Origin: a bacterium HR39
GTDB lineage: Bacteria; Pseudomonadota; Alphaproteobacteria; Geminicoccales; Geminicoccaceae
Direction of reading: 5' to 3'
DNA length: 8,098 bases
NCBI GenBank assembly: GCA_002898955.1
Contig: BEIP01000037.1
Location: 1-8,098 of the forward strand
Each line of letters opens with the position of its first letter. The stretch's first letter is position 1. The position numbers and the translations under genes were made by a program. Of this stretch, positions 1 through 6,787 are shown one piece after another. The notes beneath the pieces were generated by a model that was not told where the DNA came from, did no database searches, and saw only the letters and a program-made list of their open reading frames with translations.

Positions 1-464
1 AACCGTGTTCGTCTACGATCTGGTTGCGCGCCGCACCCCCGCTCCGGCGCACGCCGGGATTAACCACACGACAAGACCGTGAACGATTGGACGAAGAACC
101 CGCTCCGGCGCACGCCGGGATTAACCCGGCTCCTCCACGGTCTCACGCCTGCTGAAGGCCCCGCTCCGGCGCACGCCGGGATTAACCGCCATCGAAACGG
201 CACCCGTCACCGCGGCGGCGCCCGCTCCGGCGCACGCCGGGATTAACCCGTCTTCGCACGCCGCGCGGACAACAGCCGCCTCCCGCTCCGGCGCACGCCG
301 GGATTAACCCCACTCCGACGCCGCCGCCATGATCGGCGGCGCCCCGCTCCGGCGCACGCCGGGATTAACCCGACCGCGAAACGGCGAACGTCCTCCTCTC
401 TGTCCCGCTCCGGCGCACGCCGGGATTAACCCTAACCCAAGATGTGTAAGACACTGCTCACTTC

Positions 465-492
465 CCCGCTCCGGCGCACGCCGAAATTAACC
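465..492 (+). repeat. Variant internal CRISPR repeat, mutated at the processing site
   Basis: This repeat reads GCCGAAATTAACC at its 3' half where all neighbours read GCCGGGATTAACC. Bases 20 and 21 of the repeat are changed from GG to AA (484-485). Base 20 pairs with C7 at the bottom of the stem, and base 21 immediately precedes the expected Cas6e cut. The rest of the repeat is unchanged, and repeats on both sides are canonical. The change is therefore a local mutation rather than trailer-end decay. Confidence 0.93.
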
Positions 493-1501
493 CGTTCAGA
501 AACTTCTTGGCTGCACGAAGTACATCCCGCTCCGGCGCACGCCGGGATTAACCCACGGCGAAAGCGCGGAACGTGGCGTCGTACGCCCCGCTCCGGCGCA
601 CGCCGGGATTAACCATGCTCAGCGAATGTGTTCAACCGCTGGTGTACCCCGCTCCGGCGCACGCCGGGATTAACCCGTCATCGATCGTGATTGGGCGATC
701 CAGTCCGGCCCGCTCCGGCGCACGCCGGGATTAACCCGCGGCCGGCTCGGTGGCCTGGCCTCGCGGCCGCCCGCTCCGGCGCACGCCGGGATTAACCGCG
801 TTTTTTGCATTTGTGACACACGTGGCACTGCCCGCTCCGGCGCACGCCGGGATTAACCCCGGAACGCGACCATCGGCGTGATCGTGTCGTACCCGCTCCG
901 GCGCACGCCGGGATTAACCCCTGTCGGGATACGCATGCAACGTTGTCACGGACCCGCTCCGGCGCACGCCGGGATTAACCCTTTTCGGGATGCGCGAAGA
1001 AAAGCCACACACCCCCGCTCCGGCGCACGCCGGGATTAACCGACAAAGTCGTTACCGTTCGATGTGGAAGTTGTCCCGCTCCGGCGCACGCCGGGATTAA
1101 CCTTCTGTCGAGAAAGAGGTGTAGACCCCGAGACGCCCGCTCCGGCGCACGCCGGGATTAACCCCCCAGCGGCCAGCCCTGGCGGCCAGCTCAGTGCCCG
1201 CTCCGGCGCACGCCGGGATTAACCCGTATGCAACGGAGTTGCGGTACATGACGTTCTCCCGCTCCGGCGCACGCCGGGATTAACCCGGACCACACCTCTT
1301 CGTGCGCCTCGAAGAGGCCCCGCTCCGGCGCACGCCGGGATTAACCCCAGCGGCAGCGCCGCCGGATGGCCGCCTACGTCCCGCTCCGGCGCACGCCGGG
1401 ATTAACCCCAGACGGCACGCCGGGCTTGCCCGACGGCCAGCCCGCTCCGGCGCACGCCGGGATTAACCGCTGACCGACAGCGGCGTGCGGAGCGTGCGCT
1501 C

Positions 1502-1529
1502 CCCGCTCCGGCGCACGCCGGGATTAAGC
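1502..1529 (+). repeat. Variant CRISPR repeat (handle C27 to G)
   Basis: The 3' handle reads ATTAAGC instead of ATTAACC, a single C to G change at 1528. Stem and loop are intact, so processing should continue, but the 5' handle of the following crRNA would carry a substitution. Confidence 0.9.
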
Positions 1530-1834
1530 CGAGGACGGGGACGTAGCCGTAGCACGACTGCGCCCGCTCCGGCGCACGCCGGGATTAACCTCATGGCCGT
1601 CCGGCTCGCATGGCTCAGAAGGGCCCGCTCCGGCGCACGCCGGGATTAACCCGGCGACGCGTGGGGCAATCCCGGGCAGAGCCTCCCGCTCCGGCGCACG
1701 CCGGGATTAACCGTACGGCCGCCACGGCGACCAGTCGGCGGCGTACCCGCTCCGGCGCACGCCGGGATTAACCCTGACCGATCTCCAACAGGAGCGTCAT
1801 GACGACCCCGCTCCGGCGCACGCCGGGATTAACC

Positions 1835-1866
1835 CTTGGGGTCTCCCCTACTGTCTGGGTTCCCTG
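1835..1866 (+). other. CRISPR spacer one base shorter than all others
   Basis: The distance between the repeats at 1807-1834 and 1867-1894 is 60 rather than 61. The spacer is therefore 31 nt in the 29/32 convention, while every other spacing in the array is exactly 61. The spacer also contains a short GGGG/CCCC inverted repeat. Confidence 0.88.
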
Positions 1867-1988
1867 CCCGCTCCGGCGCACGCCGGGATTAACCTCCGGC
1901 GCGGCGCGCGTCTCCATGGCGTTCCGCCCCGCTCCGGCGCACGCCGGGATTAACCCGGGGTGGACATGGTCGGCGCTTATGGCGCCGA

Positions 1989-2016
1989 CCCGCTCCGGCG
2001 CACGCCGGGATTAGCC
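1989..2016 (+). repeat. Variant CRISPR repeat near the trailer (A26 to G)
   Basis: The handle reads ATTAGCC instead of ATTAACC, a change at 2014. It is the third repeat from the end of the array, which fits gradual decay of the oldest, leader-distal units. Confidence 0.9.
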
Positions 2017-2110
2017 CGGCTTTGCCGTATTGTGGTCTCCCACTTCTCCCCCGCTCCGGCGCACGCCGGGATTAACCCATTGCCTACCAGACCATCGGGC
2101 ACGCCAGTCT

Positions 2111-2133
2111 CCCGCTCCGGCGCACGCCGGGAT
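2111..2133 (+). repeat. Truncated terminal CRISPR repeat
   Basis: The repeat matches the consensus through GGGAT (to 2133) and then diverges completely, losing the last five core bases TAACC. It marks the leader-distal end of the array. The remaining 24 nt to the cas3 stop (2134-2157) hold no further repeat. Confidence 0.93.
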
Positions 2134-2146
2134 CCGCGCGAGCCGC

Positions 2147-2169
2147 CGCGAGGCCGCTCACGCCTCGCG
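2147..2169. terminator. Perfect 8-bp hairpin over the cas3 stop codon, possible bidirectional terminator
   Basis: CGCGAGGC (2147-2154) is exactly complementary to GCCTCGCG (2162-2169), with a 7-nt loop containing the cas3 TGA (minus strand, 2158-2160). It lies between two converging transcription units. Neither strand has a T-tract after the stem, so it is not a textbook intrinsic terminator. It may slow polymerase, protect a 3' end, or be incidental in GC-rich DNA. Confidence 0.4.
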
Positions 2170-4956
2170 ATGCAGCCCGAGGTGCCGGTCGTAACGGACG
2201 GTGAAGCTGCACCCCCCTCCGGTGCGGAACACGCCCCGCCAGCCCGCCCCGTCGCGCTCCAGCGGGAGCAGCGTCTCGAAGCCCAGCGCCCGCACGTCCG
2301 CGTCGACCACCCGGGAGTCGAAGCCGCGCTCCTGCAGGTGCTGCCGCAGCCGCCGTGCCACGGCGTCCTGCAGCTCCGGATCCGCCCGCCATCCGGGCCT
2401 CCACGGCACCCGCACCCGCGAGTCCTCGAGCGGATCGTCCTCCTCCACGAGGAAGCGCACCGCATCCCCGTCCCGCACCACCAGCACCAGCTCGTGGCTC
2501 TCCCCGAGCCGGGTGGTGGGCAGGCTTTCTATCTCCGGCAGGTCGGCATCCGCGCGCCACGCCTCCAGGAGCCCACGCCGGGTCTCGAGCCGCCCGCGGC
2601 GGGCCGTCTCGCGTGTCGCGAACGCCGTTCCCTCGTGCTCCCACAACGCCGCGCGCAGGGCCTCGGGAAGCTCGGGGTCGAGCTCCTCCGCCGGACGGTA
2701 GACCTCGTCGAGGATGCGTGGGCCGTCGCGCACCGGGTCGAAGGCCCCGGTCGCCTCGACGCCGCGGCGCAGCAGCTCCAGCCCGAGCCACAGCCGCGCG
2801 GTGTCGGCGTAGATCGCCGCGGCGCGCGGCAGGAAACGGCGGTACCACTCGCGGTCCGGCTCACCCGCGAAGGGCGGCACGTGGAGGAGCGCGCGGGTGG
2901 GCGGCCTGCCGTCGGGCGGATCGCACCTGCGGCCCTCTTCGTCGCGCGGATGGCGCCGGAAGCGGCCGAGACGCTGGATCAGCACGTCCACGGGCGCGAG
3001 GTCGCTCACCAGCTCGTCGAAGTCGAGGTCGAGGCTCTGTTCGGCGGCCTGGGTGGCGACGACGATGCGCCCCCGCCGCTTGTCCGGACCACTTTCCGGG
3101 CCTGCGGTGGCGAGCAGCTCGGCCTCGATGCGCGCCCGGTCGGCGGGCAGGAAGCGGGCGTGGTAGAGCAGCGGTGCGGGGAGTCCGGCCTCGGCGCAGG
3201 CGGTGCGGAGTGCGGCAAAGGCCTCCACCGCGTCGCCCACCGTGTTGCGGAACCAGATGCCGCTGCGGCCGTCTCGGGCCCGATCCACCAGATGGGCGAT
3301 GCAGGCCTCCGGTGCGTGTACGAAGGCGAGGGGCACGGGACGCGCGGGGGCCGGCGGCAGCTCCGGGCACAGCACGCCGCCGGCGTGGAACACGGCCAGC
3401 ACCGGCAGGCGGGCGGACGGCAGCGCGCGGAGGTGGGCCGCGACGTCGGCCCAGCCGGCGCCTTCGGCGAAGGCCCGCACCAGCCGCTCCCGCAGCCGGC
3501 CGGCGAGGGTGGCGGAGAGCAGCACGACGCTCCCCCCGAGCGCCGCCTGGTGGCGCAGCAGCTCCTCGAGCAGCGTCAGCACATAGTCGTCGAAGGAGTG
3601 GACCTCGTCCACCACCAGCGCCTTGCGCAGCACCCCCGCGAGGCGCACCGTGGCGTGGCGGATCCGCAGGACTCCGAGCAGTGCCTGGTCGACGGTGCCC
3701 ACCCCCAGCCGGGCGAGGAGGACCCGCCTGGAGCTGCGCGCGAACCAGGTCTCGGGAGGCGACTCGCCGGTCTCGCCCTCGGCGCGGGTCACGTAGTCCC
3801 GCCGCGCCCGCCGGAGGGCCCGCGCATGGGCGAGCACCGGTTCGCACGGATCCCCGAACAGCAGGCCCGCGAGACCGCGGCCGTCCGCGCTGCGGTGCCG
3901 CCGCGCGAAGGCCGCGTCGGCGGTGGCCATGGTCGGCAGCGCGATGTAGGCGGACTCCGCCCGATGCGCCGCCACCAGCCGCTGCACCGCGAGGTCCGCG
4001 GCCTCGGTCTTGCCGCTGCCCGTGGCGTCCTGGATCAGCACGAGCAGCGGCCCCGGCGGCAGTCGGCGCGGGTCGAACGCTTCGTCCATCGCCCGTTGGA
4101 GCGGCGTGGGGCGCAGGCCCGGCGCGAGATCGCGGAAGGAGCGGGCCGGTAGCGGCCGCGGCCGGTCGAACGGCCAGGGGCGCAGGCGATGCAGGACCTT
4201 CTGGGCGGTGGGCCGCGCACGTTCGCAAAGGTAGGTCCGCACGTCCATCGGCCCGTCCACGAAGGCGAAGTCCGCGGCCGAACCGAGCCAGTCGGCCACG
4301 GTGAACATGCCGTTCAGCACGAAGGAGACGCGCCTCAGGCCGCAGGCATCCACCTCGACCGGGTCTTCGCCGAGGCCGAAGAGATCGGCGAGGAAGCCGA
4401 CCATCGCCCGCGCCACTTCGCGGTCGGCCTCCCGCACCTGCCGGGCGGCACGGAAGGCGCTCCAGCCGATGCGACCGCTCCCGAGCCGGGCCGGCGGCTG
4501 GCGGCCGTGGTGGCCGGTGAAGATGGAGAGCAGCAGGTCCCGCACGCCCTGTCGCACGGGGGGCGTGCCGGAGATCCGCACGACTCCCTGCTGGGGATCC
4601 AGGTGCGGATCCTCGCGCAGCAGCACGAAGCCGAGATGATCGTGGCCGTATTCCCGGCTGTAGGGTGCGAGCCCGCGCACGTCGATGCCGAGGCGGGCGC
4701 AAAGATCCGATTGCTGGGCCTGGAAGGCGGAGCCCACCTTGCCGAGATCGTGCAGTGCCGCAAGCCACAGCAGCACGGAACGCAGCCTGTGGGGCTCGGC
4801 CCCGAGGGCCGCGGCGAGCCATCGGAGGAGATCGGGGCGCTCCTCGAACCCGACCTCCAGCACCGCTGCCACGTCGAGCCCGTGCCACACCAGCAGGTGA
4901 CAGCCCCGCCCGCCGCGCTCCGCCTTCGCCCAGCGGCAGAATATCCGTGGGTCCAT
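2158..4956 (-). CDS. cas3: CRISPR-associated nuclease/helicase Cas3 (HD + DExD/H)
   Basis: Cas3 is the effector of type I CRISPR interference: it is recruited to Cascade-bound DNA, nicks it and degrades it while translocating. The 932-residue product has an N-terminal HD nuclease with candidate metal ligands H25, H69-D70 (ALHDLGK), H105/H107 (GHDH), H149-H150 (GHH) and D222 (ADWLGS). The SF2 helicase follows: Walker A DATGSGKT (310-317), PTMATA (341-346), DEVH (450-453), SAT (481-483), ATQAAEQSLDLDFD (634-647) and QRLGRFRRH (661-669). An accessory C-terminal domain runs to the end. All key motifs are intact and the length fits type I-E Cas3. The frame is open further upstream to a TTG at 5013, but the ATG at 4956 has a GGAGA 8 nt before it (4965-4969), and family similarity begins just after it. 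Motif I has A where most Cas3 proteins have P. The gene converges on the CRISPR array, and no other cas gene lies to its right. Confidence 0.96.
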   Translation of the reverse strand: MDPRIFCRWAKAERGGRGCHLLVWHGLDVAAVLEVGFEERPDLLRWLAAALGAEPHRLRSVLLWLAALHDLGKVGSAFQAQQSDLCARLGIDVRGLAPYSREYGHDHLGFVLLREDPHLDPQQGVVRISGTPPVRQGVRDLLLSIFTGHHGRQPPARLGSGRIGWSAFRAARQVREADREVARAMVGFLADLFGLGEDPVEVDACGLRRVSFVLNGMFTVADWLGSAADFAFVDGPMDVRTYLCERARPTAQKVLHRLRPWPFDRPRPLPARSFRDLAPGLRPTPLQRAMDEAFDPRRLPPGPLLVLIQDATGSGKTEAADLAVQRLVAAHRAESAYIALPTMATADAAFARRHRSADGRGLAGLLFGDPCEPVLAHARALRRARRDYVTRAEGETGESPPETWFARSSRRVLLARLGVGTVDQALLGVLRIRHATVRLAGVLRKALVVDEVHSFDDYVLTLLEELLRHQAALGGSVVLLSATLAGRLRERLVRAFAEGAGWADVAAHLRALPSARLPVLAVFHAGGVLCPELPPAPARPVPLAFVHAPEACIAHLVDRARDGRSGIWFRNTVGDAVEAFAALRTACAEAGLPAPLLYHARFLPADRARIEAELLATAGPESGPDKRRGRIVVATQAAEQSLDLDFDELVSDLAPVDVLIQRLGRFRRHPRDEEGRRCDPPDGRPPTRALLHVPPFAGEPDREWYRRFLPRAAAIYADTARLWLGLELLRRGVEATGAFDPVRDGPRILDEVYRPAEELDPELPEALRAALWEHEGTAFATRETARRGRLETRRGLLEAWRADADLPEIESLPTTRLGESHELVLVVRDGDAVRFLVEEDDPLEDSRVRVPWRPGWRADPELQDAVARRLRQHLQERGFDSRVVDADVRALGFETLLPLERDGAGWRGVFRTGGGCSFTVRYDRHLGLHREA

Positions 4957-4964
4957 CCCGGCCG

Positions 4965-4969
4965 TCTCC
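4965..4969 (-). promoter_or_regulatory. Ribosome-binding site deciding the cas3 start
   Basis: On the minus strand GGAGA stands 8 nt before the ATG at 4956-4954. This favours that ATG over the in-frame TTG at 5013, which would add 19 residues with no family character. Confidence 0.6.
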
Positions 4970-5163
4970 GGGCTCCCGCGGATCGAGTGTGACCGAAGCA
5001 CGGAAAGGATCAATCACGCGAACGGCCGCCGGGACCTCGCGCGCGAAGCCCCGAACGCCGCGGGGAGCGCTCTCGACTAGCCTCGACCGCATCGCCTGCA
5101 AGCGCGATCCGGCAGCGGTCGGGGCGGCGCTTCGCGCGTGTCTCGACGCCCGGTCCGCGATGC

Positions 5164-5217
5164 GACGGGCCGGCCGGTGCCGGTCCCCGAGCGGCCGGCA
5201 CCTGCCGGCCGAACGTC
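5164..5217. repeat. Long interrupted hairpin in the cas3 upstream region
   Basis: GGCCGGC (5168-5174) pairs with GCCGGCC (5204-5210). After one C-T mismatch, GGTGCCGG (5176-5183) pairs with CCGGCACC (5195-5202) around an 11-nt loop. Flanking GACG (5164-5167) and CGTC (5214-5217) can extend the stem past a GAA bulge. This gives 15 pairs interrupted once, or 19 with the extension. Its function is unknown; it could be a terminator-like or structured RNA element, or a cruciform. Confidence 0.6.
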
Positions 5218-5320
5218 ACCGCGAGCGCGCCGGGCGAGACGGGGGCGGCGGGATGGATGCGGCACCGCGACGGGCGTCTGCGCCCGGGCGGAGGGCCCCT
5301 TCGGGTCGCTCGCAGGGACG

Positions 5321-5359
5321 GGACCGTTCCGGCGCCGCGCGGCGCCCGGCGGCCGGTCC
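5321..5359. repeat. Nested inverted repeat with a perfect 16-nt palindrome
   Basis: A perfect palindrome at 5331-5346 (GGCGCCGC followed by GCGGCGCC) is enclosed by GGACCG (5321-5326) and CGGTCC (5354-5359). As a hairpin the core gives six pairs around GCGC, and the outer arms give six more. Its function is unknown. Confidence 0.5.
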
Positions 5360-5483
5360 ATGGCAGGGCAAGGGCTCACGCGCCCGTGCCGAGATCGCTC
5401 CTCCCGCATCCGGTCACACGCGCGGTCTGCCGAGCGGGACGATCGCGAACATGGGCGCGCGCCTTCTCCCAGCGGGCGAAGGC

Positions 5484-5515
5484 GGGGCGTGCCAGCGGTC
5501 GGTCCGGCACGCCCC
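5484..5515. repeat. Perfect 10-bp inverted repeat
   Basis: GGGGCGTGCC (5484-5493) is exactly complementary to GGCACGCCCC (5506-5515) around a 12-nt loop. It lies about 230 nt downstream of the 5744-6787 gene on the minus strand and could end that transcript, but no T-tract follows. It may also be a dispersed palindromic element; copies elsewhere in the genome would be needed to say so. Confidence 0.55.
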
Positions 5516-5634
5516 CTGCGCAGTTCCGATCCCGGAGGGGAGGCTCGGGGCACCGCGATCCTGCGTGACGGTTCGCCGAGGGCCTCGCCGGCGGGACCGG
5601 CCCGGCCTCCGGGCTGCGGCGTGCCGCCGCGTGC

Positions 5635-5665
5635 GAGCGCGCGGACATCGGCATCCGCCGCGCTC
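5635..5665. repeat. 11-bp hairpin with one bulged base
   Basis: GAGCGCG and CGGA (5635-5645) pair with TCCG and CGCGCTC (5654-5657, 5659-5665), with a single bulged C at 5658 and an 8-nt loop. It lies about 80 nt beyond the stop of the 5744-6787 gene on the minus strand, so transcription termination or 3' end protection is possible. No T-tract is seen. Confidence 0.5.
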
Positions 5666-5743
5666 CTCGGTCCGGTCGCCGACACGGCCACCCCACCCGG
5701 ATTGCACCTGGTCGGGCCGGGCCGATTCCCGGAGCGCGGGTCC

Positions 5744-6787
5744 TCAGGCCAGCCAGCGCGCGAGATGTTCGCGCACGAAGGCGTCGTCGGTGAGTTCGGG
5801 CCACAGCCGCCGCACCCGCTCGATCTCCTCGGCCTGGCCCGGCGAGAGACGCTCGGCGGGGTCGAGGCACCGGGGGCTCGCGAGCAGCCCCTGGCGCCAG
5901 AGCACGGTCTGGATGCCGGCGATGCAGCCGCGGAAGCCGTTGGCCGCGTCGAACAGTGCCGCGTTCATCGCCGTCACCGGCGCGGCCCGTGCGAGCAGCT
6001 CCGCCGGTGCCTCGCCGGCCAGGGCGGCCGCGCGGCAGCGGCGGTAGAGCTCCAGCGACGGCCGGGTCCAGACCGCCCAGTGCCCCAGCAGGCCGCCGCG
6101 GATCCGCAGCTCCACCTCGCGGCCTTCACGGCGCAGGCGGAAGGGGACGAGCAGATCGAGCACGATGTGGTCGTCGTTGCCGGTCAGCAGGGCCACCTCG
6201 CTCTCCCGCCCGGCGTCGATCAGCCCTTCGAGCACGTCCAGGGTGGCGTAGCGGTCGAAGGGGGCGATCTTGACGGCGATCGCCGCCTCGAGGGCGAAGA
6301 ATCCGCGCCAGAAGGACCGGGGCAGCGGGAGCCCGCCCACAGCCGGCTGCAGGTAGAAGCCGACGAGCGGCAGCACCGTCCCGACCGCCCGGGCGTGCTC
6401 CACCAGCTCCGCCTCGGTGCGCCCGCGCAGGGCGGCGAGGGAGAGGAGCCCGGCGTGATAGCCGAGTGATCGCGCGAGCTCGGCCTCCGCCACCGCCTGA
6501 CGGGTGTCGCCGCAGATGCCGGCCACCAGCACCACCGGTCGCGCCGACTCGGCCCGCGCCGTCTCCGCCACGCAGGCGAGCACCGGCCGCAGCAGCCCCG
6601 CCTCGCGGATGGCGAACTGGGTGGTGTGGACCCCGACCGCGAGCCCGTCGGCGCCGCAGGCGAGGTAATAGCGGGTGAGCGCCCTCATGTGCCGCTCGTC
6701 GAAGCGGCCCTCGGCGTCGAGCGCGAGGGGATGGGCGGGGATGGCGGCGCCCCGCAGCAGCATCTCGCGCAGGGCGGTGGGGATCAC
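5744..6787 (-). CDS. Dihydrodipicolinate synthase/N-acetylneuraminate lyase-family protein
   Basis: A 347-residue class I aldolase-fold protein of the DapA/NanA superfamily, whose members make a Schiff base between a lysine and a 2-oxo acid. Features fitting the fold are GVHTTQ at 52-57 (substrate-carboxylate loop position), Y145 in GFYLQPAVGG (candidate catalytic tyrosine), K173 in AVKIAPFDRY (candidate Schiff-base lysine) and GND at 203-205. It is longer than housekeeping DapA (about 290-300 residues) and its loops differ, so a catabolic or unknown aldolase/lyase is more likely than lysine synthesis. The start is a GTG (6787-6785) overlapping the TGA of the upstream tetR by 4 nt, preceded by a strong GGAGGAGG 7 nt away. 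The frame is open much further upstream, but that part runs across tetR in another frame and is not coding. Substrate is unknown. Confidence 0.85.
   Translation of the reverse strand: MIPTALREMLLRGAAIPAHPLALDAEGRFDERHMRALTRYYLACGADGLAVGVHTTQFAIREAGLLRPVLACVAETARAESARPVVLVAGICGDTRQAVAEAELARSLGYHAGLLSLAALRGRTEAELVEHARAVGTVLPLVGFYLQPAVGGLPLPRSFWRGFFALEAAIAVKIAPFDRYATLDVLEGLIDAGRESEVALLTGNDDHIVLDLLVPFRLRREGREVELRIRGGLLGHWAVWTRPSLELYRRCRAAALAGEAPAELLARAAPVTAMNAALFDAANGFRGCIAGIQTVLWRQGLLASPRCLDPAERLSPGQAEEIERVRRLWPELTDDAFVREHLARWLA

Larger units (their letters stand above)
1..2133 (+). CRISPR. Type I-E-like CRISPR array, leader-distal part (35 repeats)
   Basis: A 28-nt repeat recurs every 61 nt from 38-65 to 2111-2133. 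It begins CCCGCT, forms a hairpin from arms CCGGC and GCCGG around a GCAC loop (with a T-G wobble at the base), and ends ATTAACC. Counting the next, variable base gives the canonical type I-E layout of 29-nt repeat plus 32-nt spacer. Bases 1-4 (AACC) sit exactly where the end of a further repeat should be, so the array runs off the left edge and 35 spacers are visible. By analogy with known I-E repeats, Cas6e should cut after G21, leaving an 8-nt handle ATTAACC plus the variable base, so transcription is on the + strand. Decay of the rightmost repeats fits a leader on the left, outside the window. All spacers differ. The type assignment rests on repeat architecture and on adjacent cas3, since no Cascade gene is visible. 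Confidence 0.97.
4957..5743. other. Gene-free, hairpin-rich intergenic region upstream of cas3
   Basis: About 790 nt separate the cas3 start from the stop of the next minus-strand gene. Open frames exist on both strands, but their products are low-complexity Arg/Pro/Gly/Ala-rich sequences with no recognisable motif, as expected for non-coding GC-rich DNA. The region must contain the cas3 promoter if cas3 is transcribed independently. The best promoter-like match I can see on the minus strand is TTGATC with a poor CACACT 16 nt downstream (about 4990-5017), which is weak. Four strong inverted repeats are listed separately. I see no tRNA, no cas gene remnant and no copy of the CRISPR repeat. Confidence 0.7.

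Noticed and set aside
1408..1440. Spacer containing GCACGCCGGG, resembling the repeat
   Set aside because: Only about ten bases match, the 61-nt register is unbroken and the rest of the spacer is unrelated; probably chance in GC-rich DNA.
1799..2014. Open frame on the + strand inside the array, with repeated PLRRTPGL blocks
   Set aside because: It is the CRISPR repeat translated in one frame; the periodic peptide is an artefact.
1..2133. Type I-F or type II identity for the array
   Set aside because: The repeat does not resemble I-F repeats, Cas3 is not fused to Cas2, and no Cas9 or tracrRNA-like anti-repeat is present. The 29/32 layout and ATTAACC handle fit type I-E.
1960..4304. Long + strand open frames opposite cas3 (up to 730 residues)
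   Set aside because: They are GC-driven shadows antisense to an intact cas3. Their products are Arg/Pro/Ala/Gly-rich without domains, and one begins inside CRISPR repeats.
4957..5013. 19-residue N-terminal extension of Cas3 from a TTG
   Set aside because: The downstream ATG at 4956 has a well-placed GGAGA, and family similarity starts after it.
5077..5707. Open frames on both strands in the intergenic region (about 97-204 residues)
   Set aside because: Low-complexity products, no recognisable motif and several overlapping alternatives; no evidence of coding.
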